The position numbers and the translations under genes were made by a program. From positions 3,883,482 through 3,947,481 of the forward strand of contig JAQFVV010006309.1 of the NCBI GenBank assembly GCA_028023455.1: a stretch of DNA of 64,000 nucleotides. Direction: 5' to 3'. The notes beneath the pieces are model-generated. The model worked only from the letters and a program-made list of their open reading frames with translations, was not told the DNA's origin and searched no databases. Numbering within the stretch: position 1 is the stretch's first letter; each line of letters starts with the position of its first letter. The stretch is from Epiperipatus broadwayi. Taxonomy: Eukaryota > Onychophora > Udeonychophora > Euonychophora > Peripatidae. Shown piece by piece: positions 1-12,384 of the stretch.

Positions 1-857
1 TATATAAATGCTTTAAAAATTTAATATTTTTTTAACAGTTTTTTATTTATTTCAATTTGTTAGCAAAAATTGAAAGACATTTTTTATATGTGTGTATTTT
101 TTATATGTTACTTTTTTTTAATAAATCTCAATATTGACATGCTTTCATTTTTTATATTTTACATTCTATTTAAATGACATTTTCAAAATGACATATGCAT
201 TTAAGCGTAAAAAAAAAAATCTATTATTTTATTTTATTTTGTCTTAACCTTATTTTATTTCTTAAAATAGCAAACTATAGTTTATTAGATTAAACTACAG
301 AATTACATATGTAAATAATCTTTCAAAATTTTAACTAGTCTTCTAGTTAATGATTTTAAGTCAACTTTTTTTCTTAGATGCATGTTTATCGTTAGCCATG
401 TTGCTAATGTGAAAATGCATTTACAAATAAAAATAAGCTATACAATATATTATAAGCGATGTTAAAACAATTTTAAGAGAAATAAAAACTGAGAGTTACA
501 TTAAATTATACATATTTTTTTAATTTGATTTTTGCTGTTTAAGTATGCCAATTATTGTTTATATAACGTTAGATTTACATAAGTTAAGAATATGTAAATA
601 AAGAGTTACTTGTAATGATGTTTAAGGATTATTTCCACAATAGAGATCTTTGTTAATTATATATTTGAATTTGTTTCTAGGCAAGAACTGAATATAAAAG
701 TGTTATTTTATATAATAATATGAAAAAGTTTATCGTAGTTAAGATTTTGACTTACAACCACAAAATAATAAATTTTCAATGGATAAAAAATTACTAGACA
801 AGCTTTATAATTTTGTACTTGATCTCAATATTGAAGCAATATTATAAATGATTAAGC
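1..857. other. AT-rich spacer
   Basis: No exon, repeat unit or RNA gene seen. Short A and T runs only. Confidence 0.6.
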
Positions 858-1025
858 ATCACATGATCACCATCTCTTATACTAGCACATAATTGTTTAT
901 AAACAAGGCAAAACTCTCCATACAGTAGTGCCACCCTGTGACAACCAGAGTAATCAATGGATGCTGCTCTGGTTGGCACAGGGGTGTCACTACTGTATGG
1001 AGAGTTTTGCCTTGTTTATAATATT
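858..1025. repeat. Family A foldback, short perfect form
   Basis: Opens with the family flank CATCACATGATCACCAT (861-877). Then AAACAAGGCAAAACTCTCCA, ...CAGTAGTG, ...CAGAGTAATCAATGGATG folds back on itself through GCTCTGGTTGGCACAGGGGTG and CTACTGTATGGAGAGTTTTG to TTGTTTA. It lacks the family core (see 11140-11480). Confidence 0.85.
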
Positions 1026-2979
1026 ATAAATGCTTCTGATGTGTATCATAACAAGAGAATCAAATAATAATATGTTTTTAATCTCAATTATGACTGATGG
1101 AAATAAAATAGCTGTCAAAATGGATATGACAAAACATAGGATCAAAATATTAAATATGTGCTTCTTTTCAACAATGATGAAGGTTGCAACATATTATGAT
1201 AATGTTTTTGCTTTTTTACAGTGGATATATTGCCTTTCACTTGATTTATTAATATTGGATAGCTTGGCATGTTGTCTATGTAATACTGACTTTTTAAAAA
1301 TATTATTTGCTTAGAATTTTCTCAACAAATAGAAATAAAATTCAAGCTTCGTTCGATGCTGATTCATAGGTGTTGCTAGAAAATTCACCAATGGTTACAC
1401 AACGATTCTTTTTGATCCAGTGACTCTAATTCTTACTGAAGATTTTACTTAAAAAGTGAAATAATCATTAACTCCCACATTCATGTATAATAAATGCAGT
1501 AATTAATAATATCAAGTAAGTTGCAGTTAGATTTATGGAAGAGTATTTTATTTCTGATATTCATTTTCTTTTTTCTATACAACATTTGGGGTTTTTATTT
1601 TTGTTTTCTTTATATTAATGATGTTTTTTTTTTTACTTACATATTGTTTATATGTAATTATGGATGTAAGCTGTAAAAGTTAAAAAACTTATTGCCTTAT
1701 GATGAGATTTAAAACTTTAAAAATACATCAAGAACAGATAATTATTTTTAAATATTTTTTATTTTTAATTCTTTTTTTTTTTAATCAGTAAATAATAATG
1801 CAGTTCATAATAAATTCTAAATTGTTACCAAATTTCAAAGATATGTTGTACTGTAAGAAAAATATTAAATATACATATTTATAGTATTTGTATTAACTTT
1901 TATATAATATAATAAGTTAACTTATTTTTAATGTTTTGTTGAAATAGATTATGTTAAAAAAGCATATTTTCTGTTATTCTGAATACAACTATTGTATCGA
2001 TAAAATATTTAAATTATTTTACATATAATTTTGTAAGTTAACATAGAATTGTAGTCAACTTAATTGTAAAAAATTAATGTACTAATTGATACAATATATG
2101 TTCTAAAATATATATATTATATTTATAACAAAATTTGATACATGTGTAGAATATATATATAATGTGATGCTTTATATATTGATGTATTTCCGCTCTAAAG
2201 AAGGCTGATTAATGATCAAAACTGTTAGTTTACTTTAAAAATAAAAAAATACTCATATTAAATATACATGAAAAATGCATGGAAAATGCGTATTATTATC
2301 ATTGTTATTACTCATATTATTTCAATTATTATGGAAATATATTATTTCATCTGATGCTCATGTATTTTTATGTTAGCACTGTTCTGCGTAATTAAATCTT
2401 TTTCATCTTTTTTTAATTATTATTTCTTTTATCATACAGGATATTTATGAAAGTTAATTCTATATTGCAGTTTGATTTATGTTCATTAAACATTGAGAAA
2501 ATCTGCTGATTAATCATTTTATTTATTGTAACTTTCTTATTTAAGAATTTATGTTCAATAAATCTATACTTGTATATGTCTAAATTCTCCAATGCATAAT
2601 TTTTTATATACACAATTAATTTCATACATATTATTGTTATACTCTTTGTTGAGTGGATGTTTTGTATTATTTATTAATTTGTTAATATTTGTTAACATGA
2701 TATAAGCTATTTTTGATAAATCATTTTTTTTCTAATTAATCTTACAATTTGATAGCTCAGCACTTTTTATCAAAAACTTAAACAAATGTGAAAAAATTAT
2801 ATATTGTATTATTTTAAAAATTACTCAATTTTGTGTTCTCTCTCTATATATATTCCCATAAATATTTATTGTATTTGGAAAACACATATATAAGCCATAT
2901 TGTCTGACTATTATTAACACCTTCAATAAATTATTAAAAATACGTAAACATTATAAAAACTCTCTCTATATATATATAT
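1026..2979. other. AT-rich spacer
   Basis: Small frames (1030-1314 plus, 2413-2625 minus) are low-complexity and have no splice context or similarity. (TA)n at about 2107-2115 and 2845-2855. Nothing else. Confidence 0.6.
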
Positions 2980-3475
2980 CATTAAAAAACAGTCAGCACT
3001 TGGATTATCTCAATATCAATAACAATCAACAATTTCAAACTGTTGGCAAGGCAACCTCCTTTTAACAATAAAGGTGTAATCCCTAAAAAAATGGAAGTCC
3101 TCTTTTATTAATGGTCTAATATACTTATATAGATACTAAAAATCGCAACTTGATCACATGGATTGAAATTATTGAAGCAAAGAAGTTTAAATAAATCTCT
3201 TTAAACAGGTAAATGATCAATTATAACATGACAAACTGCAATTATAAATTTCACATTGCACCATTATTCAAAGAATAAGTGTAATAATGTTCAAGGCTAA
3301 ATGGGTTTGCAAGTAATCATTAAAAACCAGTCATCTTTATTGTTAAAAGAAGGTTGCCTTGACAACAGCTTGAAATTGTTGATTGTTATTCATATTGGGA
3401 TTGTCTAAGTGTTGACTGTTTTTTAATGATTACTTACAAACCCATTTAGCCTTGAGCATTATTACCCTTATATAT
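2980..3475. repeat. Composite foldback
   Basis: Inner palindrome 3282-3470: AATGTTCAAGGCTAAATGGG, TTTGCAAGTAATCATTAAAA against its inverse at 3406-3466. A further left arm at 2981-3075 (ATTAAAAAACAGTCAGCACT, CAACAATTTCAAACTGTTGG, GGCAACCTCCTTTTAACAA) is complementary to 3338-3430. Two foldback units of one family therefore share the right arm. A (TA)n run follows. Confidence 0.8.
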
Positions 3476-3534
3476 ATATATATATATATTTCAAATAGGT
3501 CGACACACTCTCAATTAGATGTAAATAAATGTAA

Positions 3535-4060
3535 AGAGATGTCAGCTCCAATCTTCATACATAATACTTTCTGTGGCTTCTGCATCGATGAATGGTAATT
3601 CTCCAAGGCAAATTATGAAGAAAATTATTCCTGAAGTATATGAATATTGGAAAATTATTTATCAATTTTTTTCAGGTAACATGCAGCCATAATAAAAAAT
3701 GTATTACTTATGATGATTGGAATTAACACTTCATATTTATTAAGACTTAATTCAGGGTGTGCTAAACTTATTTATTACATATGTCTGACTTGATCATCAT
3801 ATAGTGGTGTTAAAATAAACTAATTAATATTAAGTAACCACAATGCTAAATATTCCTACTATGATATCAATTTGGTCACTATATTAATATAAATCAAGCA
3901 GCTCTTATGTTTGTTTGAATTGTTGACAGTACTCCAAAATAGCTGATGAAGGAAATTCTTCCTGAAATGCATACATACTTCAGACCAATATGTCAATTTT
4001 TACCATAGCAAAAAGAAATGTATTACACACTATGATTGGAACTAGCTTATCTTTACATTT
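3535..4060. repeat. Diverged direct repeat pair
   Basis: 3600-3740 and 3935-4050 share GGAAATTCTTCCTGAA-like text, ATGTCAATTTTT-like text, and AAATGTATTACTTATGATGATTGGAA against AAATGTATTACACACTATGATTGGAA. Many differences, no coding potential. Confidence 0.4.
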
Positions 4061-4304
4061 ACATATACATAACTTTGCTAATCATGTAAATAATAAATTT
4101 GCATATTGGTATACTATTTATATTTTATATGAATATATAACCAATTTTTTTTTTTAATTTTATACCAAAATTTTTACCAAGTGTCCAATTAAATAAATTT
4201 TCAATTTTAACTTCTATTTCATATATCATACTTTTATAAACAATATTGATCACAAACATCAAAATATTTTATAAATTGTTATATACTAGTTATCATATTA
4301 TAAA

Positions 4305-4470
4305 TATATGCACTGACACATTCTCATAAGAAAAACTATTATCGAAGTTAAGCACTTTCAAGAGCATTAAATGTCTTCATAGTCATAGCCTTAAAAGCGC
4401 TTAGCTTTGATAATAATTTACATGCAATTATAGCTTTTCTTATGAGAGCATGTCAGAGCATATATTTATA
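4305..4470. repeat. Small foldback with ~30-bp terminal inverted repeats
   Basis: Left end ATATGCACTGACACATTCTC and CATAAGAAAA. The right end CTTTTCTTATGAGAGCATGT and CAGAGCATATATTT is its inverse. The interior arms (TATCGAAGTTAAGC/GCTTAGCTTTGATA) also pair. The form fits a MITE-like element of about 165 bp. Confidence 0.75.
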
Positions 4471-5395
4471 ATTGTCTCTTATTTGTCATACTGTAAACTT
4501 CAATGTTTATACTTGATTACCAATGACTACTCCATATATTTTTATCAAAGCAGTTCATTATTACTATATAGATTATTAAGATGATAAATAAACATGGATG
4601 ACCTTCTCATCAAAATGCTTCATCCAGTATGTTGAGTTTATTAGTTTTTTACCTATAAGATTAAAACCAAAAAACACCAAGGTCTTTTTTTTCTCAATTG
4701 TTTTATAATTTTTAACTGAAACATCAGTTGAACCCACTTGAAGCAATATATATATATTGTAACCATATATTTTAGTATAAAATATATTAATTGATGTAAC
4801 TGATATAAAAATTTCTCTTTCTTCTTTGGTGATTTGATTGGCTTGATTTGCACTTTGAACAGACTACTCTCTTATATTATTTTAATAAATTTGAATTTGC
4901 TTCTTCCCATATACTAACGTATATCAAAATGTTTAACTTTTTAAAAATTTGACAACACATTAAAATTTGGTAAAATAGTATTAAAAATAATACTATAATT
5001 TTATTTGTTTAAAATGATCTTAAATTATTATTTCCATTGAATTAAAAAACCATTTGTTCAATTAAATAATAAATATTAAAAATAAATACAATAATTACGT
5101 AAGCGTCTCAATGTAAAAAAAGAAAAGAGTGTGAATTTAAGGGAAGATCGTCTGTTAGTTTGCTTTTGGAGGGAGAAAGAAAAGAAAATGGTAAAGGCAA
5201 ATGGTGTAAATTTGATAAGCTTATTTTAAAATAGTTTATAAGTAAACGGATTACCACAAAATTTGCTATAAACGTAAATATAACATAGTGGTAATTAATT
5301 ATAAGATGAATTGCTAAATTTAAAAGTCTGTTCAAGTCGGCTAACCAAGTGGATCGAATCACCGGTAATAAATTTTCCAATATTACATTTTTAAA

Positions 5396-5445
5396 ATGTC
5401 GGAGCTTCCCAGTTTAAATTTAAAAGAATTAATTGCAAGAATTTG
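5396..5445 (+). CDS. Possible first coding exon, unknown gene
   Basis: ATG at 5396 opens MSELPSLNLKELIARI and is cut by a consensus donor GTATGT at 5446, leaving two bases of a split codon. The segment is less repetitive than its surroundings and the peptide has an ordinary globular composition. No matching acceptor exon was identified downstream on the plus strand and I do not recognise the peptide. Could easily be chance, because it is only 16 codons. Confidence 0.25.
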
Positions 5446-6079
5446 GTATGTTTTAAAATGTTTATTATTCTCCAATTTGGAAAAATTAAATAAGTATTTT
5501 AATTACAGAATTTTTTATGAATATAAAAAATTTGCTTTTAAAAAAAAAGAAGAAGTTTAAATTCAAGTAAAATGTTAAGTTATCAACATAGTTTAATATT
5601 TCCGTATCTAATTCTAATAAAAATATAGTATTGATAGATATTTAACTTTACAATGCCAGTAATCTATTTGCTAGTTAATTTGTTTAACATTTGGATAATA
5701 AATAGTCTTCAAAGAATTAATCAAAGCTATTTTCTAATTTTATCGTCAGTTGGAATGATTGAATTAATTGCTATAATTAGTATTTCTAGATTTAAGCGTG
5801 GATGAATAAATATTCACATGGATGTGATAAACTTGGAACATTTTTAATAGAGAAATGTAGAGATTAATAACTTTTGAAAAACATTTTCATTTAAATTCTG
5901 CGTGTCATGTTTTGAAATTGTTTCATGTTTATGTAGCCACGTAAAATCGTTAATCTAATAATGATTGTAATAACTAATACAAACGGATAAAATTGCATGT
6001 ATGGAATTCAACTAAAGATAGAGCTATTGCTTCGTATATTTATTGTTCGACGCATCGTACATGGATTCCACGGATCATA

Positions 6080-6192
6080 TTTGAAGTTATAAAATGTTAT
6101 ACAATCCAATTTGTGATACACACACCTGCTATAATTCATGTAGTGAACTATAAAATGCTATACATTTAATTTATATCATACACACACCTGTT
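6080..6192. repeat. Two-unit tandem repeat, ~67-bp period
   Basis: TATAAAATG.TATACA, then TTTATATCATACACACACCTG in the second unit and TTTGTGATACACACACCTG in the first, at 6090-6126 and 6151-6191. The linker is ATAATTCATGTAGTGAAC. Confidence 0.6.
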
Positions 6193-6630
6193 AAATTTTA
6201 TGTATTTGATGAATAATGTATTATTTAATTTTATCATTATATGAACTTGCATGTGAAGTTCAAAAGTTATATTTATTAAGTTTAAATTAATAGGGGTTGA
6301 ATAAAATATTTATTCAAGAGAATAGCGCTAGCGAAAAAGCTTGAAAAGTATTAAATGAATTCATGAGATGTATCAATCTTTGTGAGATATTTTGTGAGTC
6401 TTTCCAGATTTATATTCCTATACTAATATTACTTATACTATATTACAGATATTTTATTTTAAGCAAAATAAGTTAGTACATTGATTGTCCTGATTAGCGT
6501 AACATTTTATTATGCAAGAACCCACATTTGCTAAAGTGTTAGTGTTATTCTGAATGATCAGAATAATTGAGGAGGATGATTTTGCACTTTAATGTGAAGT
6601 AAATAGTAATGTTGTTTTATAATGTTAAAG

Positions 6631-6776
6631 GGCATTAATCTGTGCTGGTGGTTAATCCGCAGATTACTTAATTGCCAATTTTTGAATTTTACACTCATTC
6701 CTGCGCTGGTGGTTAATCCGCGGAATGGTGTACTTGTACTTATTGCTTTATGATGGTTTATAAATCCACAAAACGT
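6631..6776 (+). other. Hairpin H1: 9-bp stem, 13-nt loop, flanking 4-bp helix
   Basis: TAATCTGTG (6636-6644) pairs with CGCAGATTA (6658-6666), 9 pairs including one G-U, around the loop CTGGTGGTTAATC (6645-6657). GGCA (6631-6634) can pair with TGCC (6773-6776) only if the intervening ~105 bases, including hairpin H2, are looped out; a nearer GCC partner (ATTGCC) is at 6671-6676. The same 13-nt loop recurs in H2. Nothing here is coding. Confidence 0.5.
6691..6731 (+). other. Hairpin H2: same loop as H1, different stem
   Basis: ACAC-T-CATTCC-T-GCG (6691-6705) pairs with CGC-GGAATG-GTGT (6719-6731): 13 pairs with two bulged T. The loop CTGGTGGTTAATC (6706-6718) is identical to H1. Stem sequences differ outside the loop and its closing bases but remain complementary. 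Could be structured RNA, or a conserved protein site (TAATCC is a homeodomain-type site) inside chance inverted repeats. Confidence 0.55.
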
Positions 6777-6789
6777 TTAGTGTTATTTA

Positions 6790-6823
6790 ATTCCTACGTG
6801 TAGATGAATACATCCACGGGAAT
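6790..6823 (+). other. Hairpin H3 downstream of H1/H2
   Basis: ATTCC-TA-CGTG (6790-6800) pairs with CACG-GGAAT (6815-6823), 9 pairs with a 2-base bulge. The loop TAGATGAATACATC differs from H1 and H2. It shares the outer ATTCC/GGAAT stem with H2. Weaker than the other two. Confidence 0.35.
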
Positions 6824-8029
6824 ATGTTTTACTTCACAGATATAAGTTGGGCAAAGTATTTAGTTAATCTGCTAGATCATCTTCTTTCATTTGTAAGCAT
6901 AATTTATAGGTTAGATCATCAAATGGTAGCAGGACATTCTATTCAAGTTACTTCATAATAATTAACTGTTGGTTGATTATTATTTACCGGAATGTAAGTT
7001 TACATTTTCACTTTAATTAATGATTACATTATAGCTAAATCCTACAGATATAATATTATTTATTATATTATTATAAGTTTATGGTAGGGATTTATTGAAT
7101 CTGGAAATGACGTTAAATATTTCATGAATTGATGTTGAATTTAGTATAATTTTCTCAATATTCATTATATCAAATTGAAATATAAAGTATGATTAGGTTT
7201 TTAAAACTGTACCTATGAGATGTTATTGAAGAAAGTCGATGGAATTATAATTTATTTATTTTATTTGTTTATTTATGTCTTTAATTAGAACATTGGAATT
7301 AATTACTTATTATTCATAAATTTGTAAATAAAAGTTGATTTATAATTAAACTTACTGTGCCGTTGCTATGTGTCATTCATAAAATCAGAAATCATAAACT
7401 TTGGATAGAGCATATACATTGAAGAGCATACATTGAAGTACATACTATCGTCAACATGATATGAGAGTTTATTGATATTTTTTGAGAAAACATTTGGATG
7501 TTTTCGTCTTTGGTAGTTTATGATGAGTAAGGTATAATAAAATCCCATTTACCTTTTCCATCATTGTGGCTTTGCGTAGTTGATTCTAGTATAAAATTAT
7601 AAATGAATTATTAAACTTGTAAACAGATTTACCAAATAATGACATGATTAAATATATTTACTTAACGTTTTTAAATTGTCATTTATCAGTATAATAAGAG
7701 TCTCAATAATATAGTAAACTATAAAAAAAAGAACCCAAGTATTTATATTTATTTATTGCAAAGCTTTACCTGGACTAGCATTCGTATTAAAAAATCATAT
7801 AGATGGTTTAAAATTTCATAATCTTATGTAGTTCCACAAATTACGCCATCTTGTACATGGTCGGCCATCGGGTCTCATACAAGAAAAATCGCAAATTAAG
7901 GTTTGAAAATAATAACATTGCACTTATAATTTGTTTAATGTGTTTTATAATACTACTATGATAGTCTTCGCGGTACACCCTGGCTGTGATCAAATTAAAT
8001 CATAAAAGTTTATGTTAGATCATTAGTTT
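6824..8029. other. Repeat-poor AT-rich stretch
   Basis: No palindrome or dispersed repeat recognised. The 60-codon minus frame at 7366-7548 has no support. Confidence 0.55.
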
Positions 8030-8270
8030 GGTCTATGGTAAGTTGCTCCAGATGTTGATTGTGGTCTTTGGTGCATTAAATAGATAGCACGATATGCTTT
8101 TGGTTACAGCTCTTAATAGCTGACAATAATTGAGTGGGAATTGATCAGTGATCAAGGTTACAATGCTTAGTGCACTTACGTTACGTAGTTGGGACCACAC
8201 AATCAAATGGTTACAATTTTGGGTGCCGCATGTGTTCGGCACGAGAGGTAGTTGAGAGGGCAATTTACGG
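8030..8270. other. Moderately GC-rich unique stretch
   Basis: The minus strand is open for 76 codons with an ordinary composition (LPLVPNTCGTQNCNHLIVW), but no ATG-linked domain or clear splice signals. It contains a perfect small hairpin GTGCCG-CATGTGTT-CGGCAC (8223-8242) and GGTTACAA three times (8101, 8155 and 8209 regions, approximate). It ends in (TA)n. Function unknown. Confidence 0.3.
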
Positions 8271-9164
8271 TTACAATATATATATATATATCTTAATGAT
8301 ATTTTTTATATATTTATAATTGTGACACACAATATTAAATTATGGCCTTTATTTCCAAGAAGCTGTAAATCCATGAGCCAAGGTAGTAATTAGTGCTGAA
8401 GGCAAGCTTCAAATTGATGATAGGTCTTTATTTAACTACTTAACTGTAGAGCACTTTCAAATGAAGAAAGATTACATGATTTGTAAGAACTGTCTAACAT
8501 TAATGGAACATTGTTGAACTTTATGAAGATAGAAAAAAGGGATGAGAAAAATAATTTAAAAAGTGGACATATACTTTATCACAAAGATACAAATTTTGGA
8601 GGCATAAATGAAGTATGGTTCATTATAAATAAAAAGTGGAAGAATGACATTATGGATATTGATGGTATTATATCAGACAAAATGGCAAGGAGTTATTTGA
8701 CATAATGGAAGATATCAATGCCAATAATTCATGTTTATGTCCTAGCAAATCCTCATTCTAATAAAGAAATAGGTTTGTATATGGATGTACAAAACTGATT
8801 TTGATCAGACTAAATAATATTTTTAAATTGTCATGAAAGACTTTATGCTAGAATTGATAAATGATTGGGTGTTATGGATAAATTTGGTTAAATCAGATTA
8901 ATACTGATTTGCACTATGAGGAAATTTTTCATTCTATTTTATAAATAGCAGGCTTTTTATCACATTTTTGTTGTCCCTTATTTTTTTTTAATGAATGGTA
9001 TGTTGATTTTTGTTTTATTATATAACTCCTGATGTTGTTCAATACTTTTTTTAAAATTCTTATTATATTTTGAGTAATATTTTGACCTATAATTTCAAAT
9101 ACTTTTTCTATTTCTTTTAACAAATCCATATTCCACAATCATATTTATAATATATAGGGTATAT

Positions 9165-9295
9165 GAGCACAGACTTTCACATGACCCACCACTGTCCACT
9201 CTATCTAATAACACTCAAGCACATATATGTGCTTGAGTGTATCAGTGTTATTAGATAGAGTGGAGAGTGGTGGGTCGTGTGAATGATTTAAATAA
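9165..9295. repeat. Foldback built from S2 ends
   Basis: Near-perfect palindrome. GACCCACCACTGTCCACTCT, then ATCTAATAACACTCAAGCACAT, is followed directly by the reverse complement, with its centre at ATATAT (about 9227). The outer part is the S2 end seen at 15215. Confidence 0.85.
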
Positions 9296-9490
9296 TAATC
9301 ATTTTTAACATCAATGAAACATTTCTCAAATTTTATTATTGCATTGTATTTTTTTGGTTTCTCCATATTTTCTCTTAGTTATTATGTAAGCATTAATGTA
9401 TTAATGGTGAAAATAAAAATTATTACTTTCTAATAATTCTAAGACAGAATGTACCTTGCTTATACAGAATGTTTCATATATGTAAGTAAA

Positions 9491-9750
9491 AGGATTTGAA
9501 CTAATGATTTTTTAGTCTATTTATCCTCCACTCTATTTCAAACAATTGATACACATGACCACACACATGTGAAAAAGATACATGATACATGGCCAACTGA
9601 TGAGTGCTGGTTCTGCACAAAATACATATTTACTGGGGATCAAGTATATTTTTCATATGTGTGTGGTGATTTGTATCAATTGCTTGAGATGGAGTGGAGA
9701 ATGAATAGACTGAAAACTCATGAGTTCAAATACCTCTATTTTCTAATAAA
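9491..9750. repeat. Foldback of S2-like sequence
   Basis: The left arm (9491-9580: GGATTTGAACTAATGA, AGTCTATTTATCCTCCACTC, CAATTGATACACATGACCAC) is the reverse complement of the right arm (9640-9745), with a ~60-base spacer. The small ORF across it (9569-9778) is an accident of the spacer and right arm. Confidence 0.8.
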
Positions 9751-10084
9751 TAATCTGATAATTAATATATATTCTTGAAAGTTTGAGCAGCAAAAGTGAT
9801 ATATAGATTTTATATAAAAACTTTTATTTCTAATTCACTCATTTACTATTGTGCTAAACAGAACAATATGCTACTTTGTAATACTTATGATCACATGATT
9901 CTACTCTTATTTTTTGTTGCCCTCTATTTTGCTATTGCTCAGAATATTTAACTTTCAAGCTTGCACACAAAGACGTATGTTATATTAATTGATGCAATAG
10001 AAAAACAAAGGATTATATGATTTTTATAAAACTAACTTAAGCTGTATAGGGAGAGATATTTTCAATAACAAATGGCTTATTGCT

Positions 10085-10330
10085 GAAGAATCCATAAGGT
10101 GTTTAGGTACAGGGAATAACAGGCTACAATCCATGAATCTTGAATTCTAAATTCTGCCACTCTGTACTAACCAAACTACACATGGTTAAAAAAAACAATT
10201 GACTGGTTTATTATTCAGAAGTTCATAAGATGTTTGAGCATTGGAAGTAGCAAAATTAGACCATGATTCATGGACTTTGATCTTTAGAGTCTTCTATTCT
10301 ACATCTCTACCTAACCATGTAAGCATTTTT
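10085..10330 (-). repeat. Degenerate tandem tRNA-like repeat (family S3)
   Basis: Two successive diverged units (10085-10190 and 10200-10330) share ATTCAGAAGTTCATAAGATG-like text, AATCATGG-like text and TGCCACT/CTCTACCTAACCATGT ends. Further relatives lie at 10815-10890 and 34865-34985. On the minus strand they read TGGTTAGGTAGAG...AGATCAAAGTCC, a weak A-box/B-box pair. Confidence 0.4.
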
Positions 10331-11139
10331 GATAATAACTCCTGATAACCAACAGTAATGCATGTTATAAATATGACACAGGAGATAATGCCAAAACTTT
10401 ATCCAACTGATTGATGTTCATGTGATAACATACAAAAAATGTAAAATTAAAAATGGTATGGCTGTCAGATCATAGATTCAAGTGATATAAAGACTTCTGA
10501 AATAATTAACATGAGATTGTCATAAATAATTTGTCATGAATCATTTAAATTACCAATATTGTTTTATCAATCAATGATTAGCTTTCATCACAAATTTACT
10601 CCAGAGTCATTACTACTATTACATTTACAGATACAGTGACCATTAACTAGTATTTAAATACACCTGATTCTTTGCAGCAATCATTATAAAAATATTTAGA
10701 GACAAAATGAATATTAAGAAATCACCTCACAATAAATAAGATGCATTTAGTTGTGACTAAATTGTTAATAGCTTTAATATACTTATTGTTAAAGAATTAA
10801 AAATAATTTAATAAGTTTATTGCTTGGAAGTTCATAAGAATATCAAGAAGTAGCAAAGTTGGAAAATGAAAACCATAAATCATAAGCTCCAGAAAAGCTG
10901 TTATTATGTGCAGTAGTGAATAACTAATCTTATAAGAATTAAGCATTATTAATACATCAAAATTAGCTAAACATGATTTCTAGTAGTGACAAATTAACTA
11001 TCACCTAATCTTGCAATCTATATTAGTAAATGTGACATTTTATTGCTAGACACAGCAAACTCCTTTAATATAAAATTGTCCTCATCATTAATTCTTTTTG
11101 TCTAATTCATTTTTTACATTTACTAACTTTATTTCACAT

Positions 11140-11480
11140 GATCATCATCTCATAACTGTTAGTAAACAGGCAAAAACTCTCCATATAATAGTGCCACCTT
11201 GTGCTAACCAGAGTAATCAATTGATGTCAGAAGGCTTGCGTATAAAATCCCTATCTAGTGCCTACTCATCCAATATCCCCAGACTAGTTTCTGGCTTGTG
11301 GCCTTCGTCAGTGCTCTCAGATCCAAGGCTCCTCACTGACGAAGGCCACAAGCCAGAAACTAGTCTGCGGATATTGGATGAGTAGGCACTAGATAGGGAT
11401 TTTATGCACAAGCATCAATTGATTACTCTGGTTAGCACAAGGTGGCACTACTATATGGAGAGTTTTTGCCAGTTTACTAA
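11140..11480. repeat. Family A foldback, full with core
   Basis: Reference copy of family A. Left arm: AAAACTCTCCATATAATAG, CCAGAGTAATCAATTGATG, ATAAAATCCCTATCTAGTGC, CTACTCATCCAATATCCCC, GACTAGTTTCTGGCTTGTGG, CCTTCGTCAGTG. A short loop (CTCTCAGATCCAAGGCTCC) follows, then the same text inverted. The arms are about 150 bases each and more than 90% complementary by eye. A 95-codon ORF across it is a by-product of the palindrome. It has no protein-coding content that I can recognise. Confidence 0.85.
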
Positions 11481-12363
11481 CTTTATTATTATTGCTTACA
11501 GAAAACTAAATCTTGTAATTGTATTCAAAGTAATAAACACATCAAAGTTAGTTATGCATGGTTTCTAATACTGGAAAATTAACTGCCACCTATATTTTAC
11601 AATCTGCAGTAGTAAATATGGCATTTTATTGCCAGACACAGCAAATTACTTCAGTATAAAATCATCCTATTCCTATGTCTTATTTATTAACTTCTTATTA
11701 TTATTTACAGAAGTCTAAACACTATAACTGTATTTAAAGTTATAAATTTTATTTTTGTTGTAAAATTAGATATTTTACTGAAAAGAAAAAATACCTTATG
11801 CATAATTTATTTCCCCATTATAAAAATTGAAATAAAAACCTTCGCACATTTGCTTTCAAGGCATATAAATGTAATAGAAAATTACAATTTATATAAAATA
11901 TTCAATCTTCTGTCTCTTATCTATATTAAAGTTTTGCTTTAAAATTAGAATTTTCCATTTTCTCAAATTTCTTTTTTAATAATTACACTGTCAAAACACC
12001 ATGCTGCATTATTCATGCTGAAACATTTTAGATCAATAAGCAATCAAGTATTCTCATCTAACATCTTTATAATGGCAAAATATGCATACCAAACAGTCTT
12101 ACAAAAACGGTTTAATTTAGCAATTCTTTATAATCAATCGCTGAACAGACAGTTTGACATTATTTTATAAACTAATTCTATTAAGTGAAATTATTTTCTT
12201 CTTGCTTTTACTCTTATATTTATTATTTATTTAAAAGAACATATCTATATGACTTTCTTATAAATATGTATAATAAAATTTAATTAGAGTGTAGTCTTGG
12301 ACCACTATGTCTATGACCCAGGCTGGACAATCATTGGAGGTGTTTTCATATGACAAGCAGACA

Positions 12364-12384
12364 TTTTTTTTTTGGGGGGGGGGG
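12364..12384 (+). repeat. T10-G11 homopolymer junction
   Basis: Ten T followed by eleven G. A G run this long is exceptional in such AT-rich DNA and may also be a base-calling weak spot. Confidence 0.9.

Noticed and set aside
1030-1314. 94-codon frame
   Set aside because: Low-information Met/Leu/Ile-rich translation of AT-rich DNA with no splice context.
5108-5380. 90-codon minus-strand frame
   Set aside because: Leu/Ile/Phe-rich translation without domain or splice support. It overlaps what may be the 5' flank of the plus-strand exon candidate at 5396.
8231-8246. TTCGGCACGAG, the same as a common cDNA-cloning adapter end
   Set aside because: It is embedded in a genomic hairpin (GTGCCG/CGGCAC) with no vector sequence around it. 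Eleven bases can match by chance.
11098-11385. 95-codon frame
   Set aside because: It lies in the family A palindrome, and the other copies are not open in the same frame.
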